Positions 16,950-26,046 of a DNA stretch of 64,000 nt are shown here, piece by piece. A program made the translations under genes and the position numbers. This stretch comes from Fodinibacter sp963707895 (GTDB taxonomy: Bacteria; Actinomycetota; Actinomycetes; Actinomycetales; Dermatophilaceae), in the NCBI GenBank assembly GCA_963707895.1, contig CAVPRS010000010.1, forward strand, positions 634,128 to 698,127, written 5' to 3'. The notes beneath the pieces were generated by a model, which ran no database searches, was not told the origin of the DNA, and saw nothing but the letters and a program-made list of their open reading frames with translations. How positions within the stretch are numbered: position 1 is the first letter of the stretch; every line of letters starts with the position of its first letter.

Positions 16950-18671
16950 ATGGAGGGAGCCGTTTTGGGAGTCGACGCAGATCCGGATGTCGCGCCGCCC
17001 GGGCTCGTTCGGGGCGCCTTCCGCGATACGTGGACGTCCCTCAGATCGGTCTTCGGAAACCCCGCACTACGACGCATCGAGGCCGCCCTCGCGACCTCGA
17101 TGATCGGCGACTGGGCGTACGCCACGGCCGTGGTGGTGTGGGCGTACGGGGTGGGCGGCGCGCGGCTCGTCGGCATCTGGATGGCAGTGCGCTACGTGCT
17201 GATGGCGATCATCTCCCCGATCGGCGCGTCCCTCGCCGACCGGCTCCCGCGCAAGGCCGTGCTCATCGGGAGCGACCTGGTCCGGGCCCTGCTCGCCACC
17301 CTGGCGGGGATCGCGCTCCTCGTCGACGCGCCGGCCGCGGTCATCATCGTGATCGCGACGATCCTGTCCCTCATCGGCTGCGTCTTCCGCCCGGCCCAGA
17401 TGGCCTGGATGCCGTCCCTCACCCGCCGCCCCGAGGAGCTCACCGCGGCCAACGGCGCGTCCAGCACGATCGAGAGCCTGGCCTTCTTCCTCGGCCCGGC
17501 CCTCGGGGCCCTGCTCGTGACGGCCACCAGCGTGCAGGTGGTGTTCCTCCTCAACGCCGCCACCTTCGTCGTGTCGGCCCTGCTCGTGTGGGGCATCCAC
17601 CCGATCGCCGGTCCGACCCCGGGTGACCCGGACGACGGCGAGGGACAGGACGACGACGCGCCGCGGGAGGGCATGCTCGCCGAGATGGCCGGCGGCTTCC
17701 GGCACATCGCCCGTGACCGCGACCTGGTGATGGTCGCGATCCTCGTGTGCACCCAGACGGTCGTGGCCGGCGCGACGGCCGTCTTCGGTGTCGTCCTCGC
17801 CGTCGACATCCTCGAGGCCGGCCCGCAGGGCGTCGGCATCATCGACTCGGTCTTCGGCGTCGGGGCGATCGTCGGCGGCTTCTACGCGATCGCCCGCTCC
17901 ACCCGAAACCGCCTCGCCGGCGACCTCGCCCTGGGCACGGTCCTGTGGTCGCTGCCGCTGCTCCTGATCGTGATCTACCCGTCGCCCGTCACGGTGTTCG
18001 CCTCGGCGATCCTGCTCGGGTTCGGCAACCCGCTCGTCGACGTCAACTTCGCGACGATCGTGCAGCGCCTCACGCCCGATGCCGTCCTCGGTCGCGTCTT
18101 CGGGGCCTACGAGGGCGCGCTGATCGCCGGGATGGCCATCGGGTCAGCGGTCACCCCGTTCCTCATCAGCAGCTTCGGGCTGCAGTGGGCACTGGCGATC
18201 CTCGCCCTCGTCGTGGGCATTCCGGCGCTGGCCTTCATCCCCCGGTGCCTCCGGCTCGACGGCACCCTGCGCGCGCCCGAGGGCACGGCCCTGCTGCGCG
18301 GCATCGCCATCTTCTCGCCACTGTCCCCTGTCAAGATCGAGTCCCTGGCCGGGGCGCTCACCACCGAGACGGCCCCTGCCGGCACGGCCATCGTCCGCGA
18401 GGGCGACGTGTCCGACCGCTTCCTCGTCATCGTCTCCGGTCGGGTCGAGGTCACCCAGGGCGGCGAGCACCTGCGCTTCGAGGGACCCGGCGAGTTCTTC
18501 GGCGAGATCGGCCTGCTCCGCGACGTCGCGCGCACCGCGACCGTCACGGCGCTCGAGGACACCACGCTCTACAGCCTGGCCCGCGACGACTTCCTCGACG
18601 CGGTCAACGGCGTCGACGAGTCGCTCGCCGCGGCCGATGACGTGGTCATGCGCCGCCTGGCCCGCGCCTGA
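16950..18671 (+). CDS. MFS transporter fused to a cyclic-nucleotide-binding domain
   Basis: Residues 30-425 form a 12-TM major facilitator resembling the enterobactin-exporter (EntS/MFS_3) branch: SMIGDWAYATAVVVWAYG, GASLADRLPRKAVLIGSDLVRA and FRPAQMAWMPSLTRRPEELTAANG. Residues about 450-565 form a CRP-like cNMP-binding domain: TAIVREGDVSDRFLVIVSGRVEV, then GPGEFFGEIGLLRDVARTATVTALEDTTLYSLARDDFLDAV, with the phosphate-binding FFGEIGLL...RTATV cassette. Transport controlled by a cyclic nucleotide is inferred. A central charged loop (GDPDDGEGQDDDAPRE) separates the halves. A TTG at 16965, well placed after GGAGGGAG, is an alternative start. Confidence 0.87.
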   Translation: MEGAVLGVDADPDVAPPGLVRGAFRDTWTSLRSVFGNPALRRIEAALATSMIGDWAYATAVVVWAYGVGGARLVGIWMAVRYVLMAIISPIGASLADRLPRKAVLIGSDLVRALLATLAGIALLVDAPAAVIIVIATILSLIGCVFRPAQMAWMPSLTRRPEELTAANGASSTIESLAFFLGPALGALLVTATSVQVVFLLNAATFVVSALLVWGIHPIAGPTPGDPDDGEGQDDDAPREGMLAEMAGGFRHIARDRDLVMVAILVCTQTVVAGATAVFGVVLAVDILEAGPQGVGIIDSVFGVGAIVGGFYAIARSTRNRLAGDLALGTVLWSLPLLLIVIYPSPVTVFASAILLGFGNPLVDVNFATIVQRLTPDAVLGRVFGAYEGALIAGMAIGSAVTPFLISSFGLQWALAILALVVGIPALAFIPRCLRLDGTLRAPEGTALLRGIAIFSPLSPVKIESLAGALTTETAPAGTAIVREGDVSDRFLVIVSGRVEVTQGGEHLRFEGPGEFFGEIGLLRDVARTATVTALEDTTLYSLARDDFLDAVNGVDESLAAADDVVMRRLARA

Positions 18672-18708
18672 GTCGTCGGCCGCCCGCCCGCGAGCGGAAG
18701 GTCAGGGC

Positions 18709-19125
18709 TCACCAGATGTTGCCGGACCCAGGCGTGTAGGACGACGCCACCACGGAGTTCGCGATGAGCGTGTCGCACTTCAGCACACCGCTCACCTCCG
18801 CTGACCCGGCCTCCACCCGGACCATCGGGGCGCTCACCGTCACCGTGCCGGCACTCGTGATCGTCGACGGCGAGAGCCAGGCCGTGTCCCAGAGGACGCC
18901 GGTCCACACGGGGTGGTGGGGGTCGCCACCCTCGAACTGGACCCACACGGTCGACCCGACGGGCGGCAGCGCGAACATCGCCGCAGGAACCGGGGGCAGG
19001 CACGCCTCGGCCCACACCCCCGCCACTCCGACGTCCGGGACGTTCACCCGCAGCCGTCCGCGCGACATCGGGTCGGCGGCGTCGTCGACGACCGCTCGGT
19101 GCAGACCTTGGACAGGGCGTGCCAT
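18709..19125 (-). CDS. Phage baseplate gpV/gp5-type OB-fold protein
   Basis: A 138-residue protein beginning MARPVQGLHRAVVDDAADPMSRGRLRVNVPDVG. The PMSRGRLRVNVPDVG ... WAEACLPP ... PPVGSTVWVQFEGGDPHHPVWTGVLW pattern is the gp5/gpV OB fold of contractile-tail spikes (phage_base_V), and the C-terminal GTVTVSAPMVRVEAGSAEVSGVLKCDTLIANSVVASSYTPGSGNIW resembles the beta-helical spike stem. The ATG at 19125 has AGGAGG upstream. No other tail or contractile-injection gene is adjacent, so it is an orphan. It may act as a secreted or co-opted spike; its role is unknown. Confidence 0.72.
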   Translation of the reverse strand: MARPVQGLHRAVVDDAADPMSRGRLRVNVPDVGVAGVWAEACLPPVPAAMFALPPVGSTVWVQFEGGDPHHPVWTGVLWDTAWLSPSTITSAGTVTVSAPMVRVEAGSAEVSGVLKCDTLIANSVVASSYTPGSGNIW

Positions 19126-19198
19126 GGCGTCCTCCTGGTGCTCGGCTCTTCGTGCCGAGCGTGCCACCCGGGCGCCGGCGGCGACAGGTCCACAGCCG

Positions 19199-19233
19199 GC
19201 TGCCCGGCATCCGGGGTGCGGATGCCGGGCAGC
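19199..19233. terminator. Hairpin downstream of the aldo/keto reductase gene
   Basis: A perfect 14-bp stem (GCTGCCCGGCATCC at 19199-19212, GGATGCCGGGCAGC at 19220-19233) with a 7-nt loop lies 73 bp beyond the end of the minus-strand reductase gene. The right arm is repeated in the adjacent tandem repeat, so alternative hairpins can form. Confidence 0.6.
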
Positions 19234-19264
19234 GAGGGTGCGGATGCCGGGCAGCGAGGGTGCG
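19214..19264. repeat. 22-bp tandem repeat, 2.3 copies
   Basis: Exact 22-bp units at 19214-19235 and 19236-19257 plus a 7-bp partial third copy. Each unit contains GGATGCCG, the octamer common throughout the window. It lies between the spike-like gene and the end of the aldo/keto reductase gene. Confidence 0.85.
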
Positions 19265-19305
19265 TCGCCGGCCACCCGCGGTGCGGATGGGAGCGGCGAC
19301 GGGGG

Positions 19306-20316
19306 TCAGACCGGGCGTCGCTGGGGGGCGCTCTCGACGGTCTTGGCCGGGTCGCGCACCACGATGTCGCCGAGCGCCTCGTCGATCCGCTTGAGCAGCT
19401 CCGGCTCGAGCGTGACGCCGGCGGCCTTGACGTTCTCGCCGACCTGCTCGGGTCGCGAGGCACCCACGAGCGCGGCCGCCACGTTGTCGTTCTGGAGCAC
19501 CCAGGCGACGGCGAGCTGGGCCATGGTGAGCCCGGCGTCATCCGCCACGGGCTTCAGGCCCTGCACCCGGGTGAGCACGTCGTCGTTCATGAAGCGGCTG
19601 ATCATGTCGGCGCCGCCCTTCTCGTCGGCGGCCCGCGAGCCCTCCGGAGGCGCCTGTCCCGGAACGTACTTGCCGGTGAGCACGCCCTGGGCGATCGGGC
19701 TCCAGACGATCTGGCTGATGCCGAGCTCCTCGCAGGCCGGCACGACCTCGGGCTCGATGACCCGCCACAGCATGGAGTACTGCGGCTGGCTCGAGATCAG
19801 CTGGACGCCGAGCTCCTTGGCCAGGGCGTGGCCCGCGCGGATCTGCTCGGCGGTCCACTCGCTGACGCCGATGTAGAGCGCCTTGCCCTGGCGGACGACG
19901 TCGGCGAAGGCCTGCATCGTCTCCTCGAGCGGGGTCTCGGTGTCGTAGCGGTGCGCCTGGTAGAGGTCGACGTAGTCGGTCTGCAGCCGGGACAGCGAGC
20001 CGTTGATCGACTCCATGATGTGCTTGCGCGACAGGCCGGTGTCGTTCTTCCCGCCGGGACCGGTGGGCCAGTAGACCTTCGTGAAGATCTCGAGGCTCTC
20101 GCGCCGCTCGCCCTTGAGTGCCTCGCCGAGCACCGTCTCCGCCTTGGTGTTGGCGTAGACGTCGGCGGTGTCGAAGGTGCTGATGCCGTGGTCGAGGGCC
20201 GCGCGCACGCACTGGGTCGCGATGTCGTTCTCGACCTGCGAGCCGTGGGTCAGCCAGTTGCCGTAGGTGATCTCGGAGATCTTGAGTCCGCTGTTGCCGA
20301 GGTATCGGTAGTCCAT
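19306..20316 (-). CDS. Aldo/keto reductase, potassium-channel beta-subunit-like
   Basis: An NADPH-dependent aldo/keto reductase of 336 residues, of the Kv-beta/AKR6-like branch: MDYRYLGNSGLKISEITYGNW, FDTADVYANTKAETVLGEALKG with Asp/Tyr of the tetrad, EIFTKVYWPTG with Lys, and YQAHRYDTETPLEETMQAFADVVRQGKALYIGVSEW with His. The end VAAALVGASRPEQVGENVKAAG binds the nucleotide. The start ATG 20316 gives the family N-terminus; upstream in-frame codons are not coding-like. It is monocistronic, with a hairpin behind it. The substrate is unknown. Confidence 0.88.
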   Translation of the reverse strand: MDYRYLGNSGLKISEITYGNWLTHGSQVENDIATQCVRAALDHGISTFDTADVYANTKAETVLGEALKGERRESLEIFTKVYWPTGPGGKNDTGLSRKHIMESINGSLSRLQTDYVDLYQAHRYDTETPLEETMQAFADVVRQGKALYIGVSEWTAEQIRAGHALAKELGVQLISSQPQYSMLWRVIEPEVVPACEELGISQIVWSPIAQGVLTGKYVPGQAPPEGSRAADEKGGADMISRFMNDDVLTRVQGLKPVADDAGLTMAQLAVAWVLQNDNVAAALVGASRPEQVGENVKAAGVTLEPELLKRIDEALGDIVVRDPAKTVESAPQRRPV

Positions 20317-20553
20317 GTCCCCACCGTATGCCGGGCGCAGGGCCTCATCCGCCCGGGGTGTGCCTCCAGCCGTGGACGTGGAAGGTCGCAGCGGCGCCGC
20401 GACCGTGGACGACGCGTGCGCCACCGGCCGATCGGGGGATGGACCGCCCACCACGTCAGGGGCGATGATGCTCGAAGGCCGGGGCCACGCGGCCCCGCGA
20501 GTGTCCCCCTGGCACGGCGCGTCCAGGCCCCGAATGAGCCCCGAGGCGGTGAG

Positions 20554-23500
20554 ATGGCGCAGTCGTTCACGGCGGCGACCTGTCCCGCGTGCGGAGCCGG
20601 GGACCAGCCCCAGGGAGCCAACTTCTGCGGACAGTGCGGCTCTGCCCTGGCGCCGACGTGTGGCGCATGCGGGTCCACCCTCGGTCCCGGGGCACGGTTC
20701 TGCCAGGCGTGCGGTGCACCGGCCGGGACCGATGCCGGTTCACTCGCGTCCCCGGACGGGGATCGAAGGCCGGGCTCCCCGGTCGCCGAGCGACGCGTCA
20801 CGAGCGTGCTCTTCTGCGACCTCGTGGGCTTCACGACGCTCTCGGAGACCCGGGACCACGAACAGACCCGCGAGCTGCTGACGGCGTACTTCGACGACGC
20901 CCGAGCCATCGTCGCCCGGTACGGGGGCATCGTCGAGAAGTTCATCGGCGACGCCGTGATGGCCGTGTGGGGTGTGCCCACGGCGCACGAGGACGACGCC
21001 GAGCGAGCCGTGCGCGCGGGGCTCGAGCTCGTCACCCGGGTCGCCAACCTCGGTGAGGACCAAGGGGTGGCGGGTCTGACCGCACGGGTCGGCATCGTGA
21101 CCGGAGAGGTCGCCGTCACCGTCGGAGCGGTGAACCAGGGCATGGTCGCCGGCGATGCCGTGAACACGGCGTCGCGGGTGCAGTCGCTGCGCCCAGCCCG
21201 GTCAGGTGTGGGTCGACGACACGACCCGGTTGCTGACCTCCGCCGCCATCACGTACGTCGATGCCGGCACCCACACGCTGAAGGGCAAGGCCGAGCCGCT
21301 GCCGCTGTGGAGTGCGCGAGCGGTCGTCGCGGCCCGCGGTGGCGCCCAGCGCGCGGACGGGCTCGAGGCACCGCACGTCGGCCGGGACCGCGAGCTGCGC
21401 CTGGCCAAGGAGCTGTTCCACTCGTCGGTGGCGACGGGTCGACCGGCCCTGTTGCTCGTCGACGGGGAGGCCGGCGTCGGGAAGACGCGGCTCGCCTGGG
21501 AGTTCGAGAAGTACATCGACGGGCTCACCGACCCGGTGAAGTGGCACACCGGGCGGTGCCTCGCCTACGGAGAGGGGGTGGCCTTCTGGGCCGTGGCCGA
21601 GGCGGTGCGCGGCCGGCTGTCGGCCGACACCGATGACCCCGACCAGGAGGAGGCCGCGCTGCTCGCGGCGACCTTGGACAAGCACGGCGTGAGCGGTGAC
21701 GAACGGGAGTGGATGACGCCACGCCTCGAGGTGCTCCTCGGCCTCGCCACCCACCACTACCCCAAGGAGGACCTGTTCGCGGCGTGGACGTCCTTCTTCG
21801 AGCGAGTCGGCGACGGGACCACGCCGGTCGTCATCGTCATCGACGACGCGCAGCACGCCGAGGACGGGCTGCTCGAGTTCGTGGAGCACCTGATCACCTG
21901 GGCCACGATCCCGTTGCTCGTGCTCATGATGACGCGGCCGGGCCTGCTCGAGCGCCGCATGTCCCTTGCGACACACCGGAACTCGACGGTGATCCACGTG
22001 TCGGGGCTCGACGACACCACCATGGCCACTCTGCTCGACGGCCTCGTGTCCGGCCTGCCGGACGGCACGCGCACCGACCTCGTCTCGCGAGCCGAGGGGA
22101 TCCCGCTGTATGCCGTCGAGACCGTCCGTTCGCTCATCGACCGCGACTTCGTCATCCCCCGAGGCGGGGTCTACGTGCTCGCGACGACCAACCGGCTCGA
22201 CCTCGAGTCGATCGCCGCTCCGGCCTCGCTGCAGGCCCTGGTGGCCGCTCGACTGGACGCCCTCACCCCCGACCAGCACCACGTCGTCAGCGTCGCGTCC
22301 GTCCTCGGTCCGACCCTGAGCAGCGACCGCATCGCCGAGCTGTGTCCGGACGTCGAGGACGTCCCGTCCGTGCTCGGCCAGCTCGTGCACCTGCAGATCC
22401 TGGAGCGCCAGTCGAGTCGGCTCAGCTCCGAGTTCGGGCGGTATGCGTTCCGCCAGTCCGTCGTGCACCAGGTCGCGTACGCCACCCTGTCGATGCGCGA
22501 GCGCAAACGCATCCACCTCGCCGTCATCGCCTCGTACGGCGCCATCGAGGACAACGCCAGCGACCAGTCGTCGGTCCTGGCACAGCACCACCTCGACGCG
22601 ATCGCCGCACTCCCGGGCGACGCCGACGTCCCGGAGCTCCGCCGGGCGGCGATCGCCCTCCTCCTCGTCGCGGCGCGCCGAGCGCGCTCGCTGGGGTTGC
22701 TCGACGAGTCGATCGACCACCTCCGCACGGCCATGGGCCAGGAGACGCAGCAGGCCTCGTCGGCGCGGCTGCGCGCCATGCTCGCCGACGCACTGGTGGA
22801 TGCCACTCTCTACGAGGAGGCTGTCGGCGTGGCGGCAGAGGCGTCGCGGGCCCTCCTGGCCGACGGTGACGAGATCGCCGCGGCCTCGGCGGCAGCGAAG
22901 GGTGCCACGGCCCTCAGCCGGCTGCACCGCAACGAGGAGTCGTACGAGATCGCCTGGCCACTGTGGCTCAAGCACAAGGACGATCCCCACGCCGCCCGGG
23001 CAGCGCTCGACCTGTCCGAGGCGCTGATCACCCGGTTCGTCCGGGAGGACTACCCCGACGAGATGGTGGGCATCCTCGATGACCAGGCTCGACTCGCGGA
23101 GAAGCTCGGGGACCCGGTGGCCGTCGCGAACGTCACCCTGAGCCTGGGCCTGCGCTACCAGGACGCGGGGGTCTACACGGTCGCGAACACCCTCATCGAC
23201 TGCGCGGCTCGCATCGCGCGTGAGCACCAGCTGCCCCTCCAGCTCGCGAAGTCGCTGGCCAACCTGTGCGCGTCCGCGATAGGGGCCGACGCCGTCAGGG
23301 CCGTCGATACGGGGAGGGAGGCGGTCGTGGCGGGCCGGCGGACCGGCGTCCGGCTGTGGTCCTCGGTCGCCGACCTCAACTTCGCCCTCGCCCTGTGGGT
23401 GCGCGGTGAGTGGCCCGAGATGGACGAGTTCATGAGCGGCCGCCGCCAGTGGAGCCCGGGCGGCGACGTCGCGTCCGCCGCAGCGATCGACGCGATGCTC

Positions 23501-24088
23501 GCGCACGGTCTGGGCCGCGAGTACTCGGACACCTTCGGCCTGCCCGACGAGAGCGACCTCCCGGTGGCCTTCGACCGCGCCTGGCTGCACTTCGCCCGCG
23601 CGTACCGCAGTGTCATCGACGACGACCCGAGCACAGCTCTGGGTCACGCGGTCCGGGCCGCCGAGACCTACGTCGGGGTCGCCGACGACTTCCACCACAT
23701 CTGGGCCCTGGCGATGGATCTGGCGGTGCAGGTCGGTGACCCTGCGGAGGAGTCACGGGTCCTCGCGCTCGTGGACGGGGTCAACGTCGCACTTCCCCTC
23801 GGCCTGCGAGCACACCGTGCTCGCCATGCTGCGATCTCGGCCCGCCGGGATGCCGCGCCGCCCGAGGAGGTCGAGCACCACTACCGGGCGGCGATGGCGC
23901 TCTACGACGAGTGGGGCGCCATGGCCTTCGCGGCACGCGCCCAGGGCGAGCTCGGCGCCTGGTTGAGCCGGGAGGGGCGCACGATGGAGGCGATCCCGCT
24001 GCTGGACGCGGCCCGTACGACGTTGACCACGGCCGGCGCACGACGATGGCTCGACGATCTCGATCTCGCGCTGGTGCGCGTCGGCTGA
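20554..24088 (+). pseudogene. Frameshifted class III cyclase / AAA ATPase / TPR protein
   Basis: One gene of about 1177 residues once a single extra base near 21191 (CTGCGCCC, expected CTGGCCC giving SLAQPGQVWVDD) is removed. It has a double zinc ribbon (CPACG, FCGQCG, CGACG and FCQACG, residues 9-51), a class III guanylate/adenylate cyclase domain (RRVTSVLFCDLVGFTTLSE, GDAVMAVWG, ARVGIVTGEV), an AAA/STAND ATPase with Walker A GEAGVGKTR and VVIVIDDAQHAEDG, and a long helical TPR-like C-terminus. This architecture is common in actinobacteria as a signalling protein that makes a cyclic nucleotide. The total length is 3n+1, and both halves are well conserved. Confidence 0.85.
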
Positions 24089-24152
24089 GTGCCGGAGCGA
24101 CACGCGAGTGACCTCGTGCACACAGTCTCGTGCGGGAGTTCACGCTTGAGAG

Positions 24153-24176
24153 GGCACGCGCGCGATCTCGCGTGCC
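24153..24176. terminator. Hairpin between convergent genes
   Basis: GGCACGCG (24153-24160) pairs perfectly with CGCGTGCC (24169-24176) around an 8-nt loop, between the cyclase gene and the convergent NAD-binding gene. No T-tract. The surrounding 120 bases contain several CTCACG/CGTGAG half repeats. Confidence 0.5.
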
Positions 24177-24210
24177 ACGCTCACGCGCGAGAGCTCACGT
24201 TGCGTCACGG

Positions 24211-25338
24211 TCAGTCCCCTGGCGTGAGTCGGTCGACGAGCTCGGTGACCACGGCCTTGGACCCGGCGACCGCCGAGGCCAGTCCCCCACCCTGTCCACC
24301 GGCCCAGTCCGCGTCGCCCGGCATCGGGCCGAGCGGGTCGCGCTCGGCGGGCGGCACGCTCTCGTCCGGTGTCGCGAGCGCCCGGCTGAACGACTCCTCC
24401 ACCCCGACCAGGTGGTGGTCCTCGGGCAACAGGTCGTAGGTCCAGTCGACGTCGTGGCACACCATGTCGTGGCCGAGGCTCTCGACGAGTGCCTCGACCG
24501 TGCCGCCCGGCACGTCGGTGATCGCCCCGGCCAGGGTCCCGACCAGGTCGCTGGGCAGCCCCGGGAGCACGACCTGCGGGCGACTGAGGTCGGCGACGGA
24601 GGCGTAGACGTCGAGCAGGCTGGTGTACGGCATCCGCTCCGGACCACCGACGTCGTAGGAGCGTGACTCGGAGTTCGCGCGAAGCGCACCCGCGAGCGCC
24701 TCGACGACGTCGACGACGGCGATCGGCTGCACCCGGCTGTCCATCCAGGCCGGGATCGCCTGCACGGGCATCCGCTCGCTGATCTGCCGGACGATCTCGA
24801 AGCTGGTCGACCCCGACCCGGTCACGATGGCCGCCCGCAGCGTGATGGTGCGGATGCCGGCGCTCGCGCCGCTCAGGATCCGCTCGACCTCGAGCCGCGA
24901 CGCGATGTGCTCGCTCAGCTCGTCCTCGGGCACGTCGGGCACGAGGCCGCTGAGGTAGACGATGGTCCGCACACCCGCCATCGCGCAGGCGTACGCCATC
25001 GTCTCGGCCGACGCGCGGTCGCGGATGGCGAAGTCCTCGCCGGCCATCCCGTGGATCAGGTAGAACACCGCGTCCACGCCCTCGAGCGCGGCGTCGACCG
25101 TGTCTGCCTCGAGCACGTCCATCCGCACCAGCTCGACCTGGTCGGCCCACCACCGGTCCGCGGCCTTGTCGAGGTCGGTGACGGCGGCACGCACCGTGTG
25201 ACCGTCGGCGAGCAGCCGCGGGATCAGCCTGCTGCCGACGTACCCCGTGGCACCGGTGACGAGGACGGTTGTCGGCAGGTCAGGTTTCGCGGAGGCGTCA
25301 CGACGCGAAGCGCTCGCGTCGGGGTCGGGGTCGGGCAT
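24211..25338 (-). CDS. NAD(P)-binding atypical SDR (NmrA/DUF2867-like N-terminus)
   Basis: A 375-residue atypical short-chain dehydrogenase: TVLVTGATGYVGSRLIPRLLADGHTVRAAV at residues 25-55, VDAVFYLIHGMAGEDFAIRDR, VRTIVYLSGLVPD and LRAAIVTGSGSTSFEIVRQISERMPVQAIPAWMDSRVQPIAVVDVVEAL. The YLIHGM block is typical of the actinobacterial group related to YbjT-like proteins. No transmembrane segment is visible. The start is the ATG at 25338; a TTG three codons upstream is possible. The substrate is unknown. Confidence 0.8.
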   Translation of the reverse strand: MPDPDPDASASRRDASAKPDLPTTVLVTGATGYVGSRLIPRLLADGHTVRAAVTDLDKAADRWWADQVELVRMDVLEADTVDAALEGVDAVFYLIHGMAGEDFAIRDRASAETMAYACAMAGVRTIVYLSGLVPDVPEDELSEHIASRLEVERILSGASAGIRTITLRAAIVTGSGSTSFEIVRQISERMPVQAIPAWMDSRVQPIAVVDVVEALAGALRANSESRSYDVGGPERMPYTSLLDVYASVADLSRPQVVLPGLPSDLVGTLAGAITDVPGGTVEALVESLGHDMVCHDVDWTYDLLPEDHHLVGVEESFSRALATPDESVPPAERDPLGPMPGDADWAGGQGGGLASAVAGSKAVVTELVDRLTPGD

Positions 25339-25515
25339 GAGCCCCAACCTAGGTCGCGTGAGGCGAAGCCCGGCATCGCGAGGGACAACGTTCGACAGCC
25401 CGGGTCGGCCGGCGTGACGCGCCGCAACCGGCGAAAGGGAGGTGCCGTTCGCGGCGAACCGGGTCGTCAGCCGACCCGCGGGGCGGCCTGCGTCGTTCTC
25501 GGCGAACCGGGGTCG

Positions 25516-25806
25516 TCAGCCGACGTGCGGGCGGGGGTGCTCTTCCTTCTTCGGCGCGCGGCGTCCCTGGAACCAGTCCCAGATCAGGGTCACCACGACA
25601 GCGCCGAAGATCGAGCCGATGATGCCGCTCGGCTTCAGGTCGAAGCCGTCGCCGGCGACGAAGCTGAAGAACAGGCCGCCGACGAACGAACCGATGATGC
25701 CGGTGACGAACGCCATCGGCCAGTTGATGCCGGTCCCGCGCTGGAGGACCAGCTGGGCGCCGGCACCGGCGATCATGCCGAACAGGATGATTCCGATGAT
25801 GAGCAT
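25516..25806 (-). CDS. GlsB/YeaQ/YmgE-family membrane protein
   Basis: A 96-residue protein with three hydrophobic glycine-rich segments: MLIIGIILFGMIAGAGAQLVL, WPMAFVTGIIGSFVGGLFFSFVAG and GIIGSIFGAVVVTLIWDWFQGRR. This is the transglycosylase-associated/GlsB family, small inner-membrane proteins linked to general stress in several bacteria. It ends in a basic His/Pro-rich tail. No partner gene is adjacent. Confidence 0.82.
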   Translation of the reverse strand: MLIIGIILFGMIAGAGAQLVLQRGTGINWPMAFVTGIIGSFVGGLFFSFVAGDGFDLKPSGIIGSIFGAVVVTLIWDWFQGRRAPKKEEHPRPHVG

Positions 25807-26046
25807 GCTGGAAGCGTAGTGGCGAGTCCCGGCAGCCGACAGGTGGTCCGGTACGTGTCGCGCCCCCAGTCTCGGCCGAGGATGCCGTGCCGCGTCCCAG
25901 CGCTGAGCCACCGGCACCTCCCCTGCTCCGACGCCCCCGCATCGACCCGACTCCATTCCTCCAGGACGAGCCCCTACCGCCGGGCGAGCTCGCGTGCCGC
26001 GACAGGGCAGCCACCCCGCCGGCGTCGGGCAGGGTGCGGGGCGGGG

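Noticed and set aside
18913..20553. In-frame extension upstream of the cyclase gene
   Set aside because: It overlaps two real minus-strand genes antisense and shows no domain; the ATG at 20554 starts directly before the zinc ribbons.
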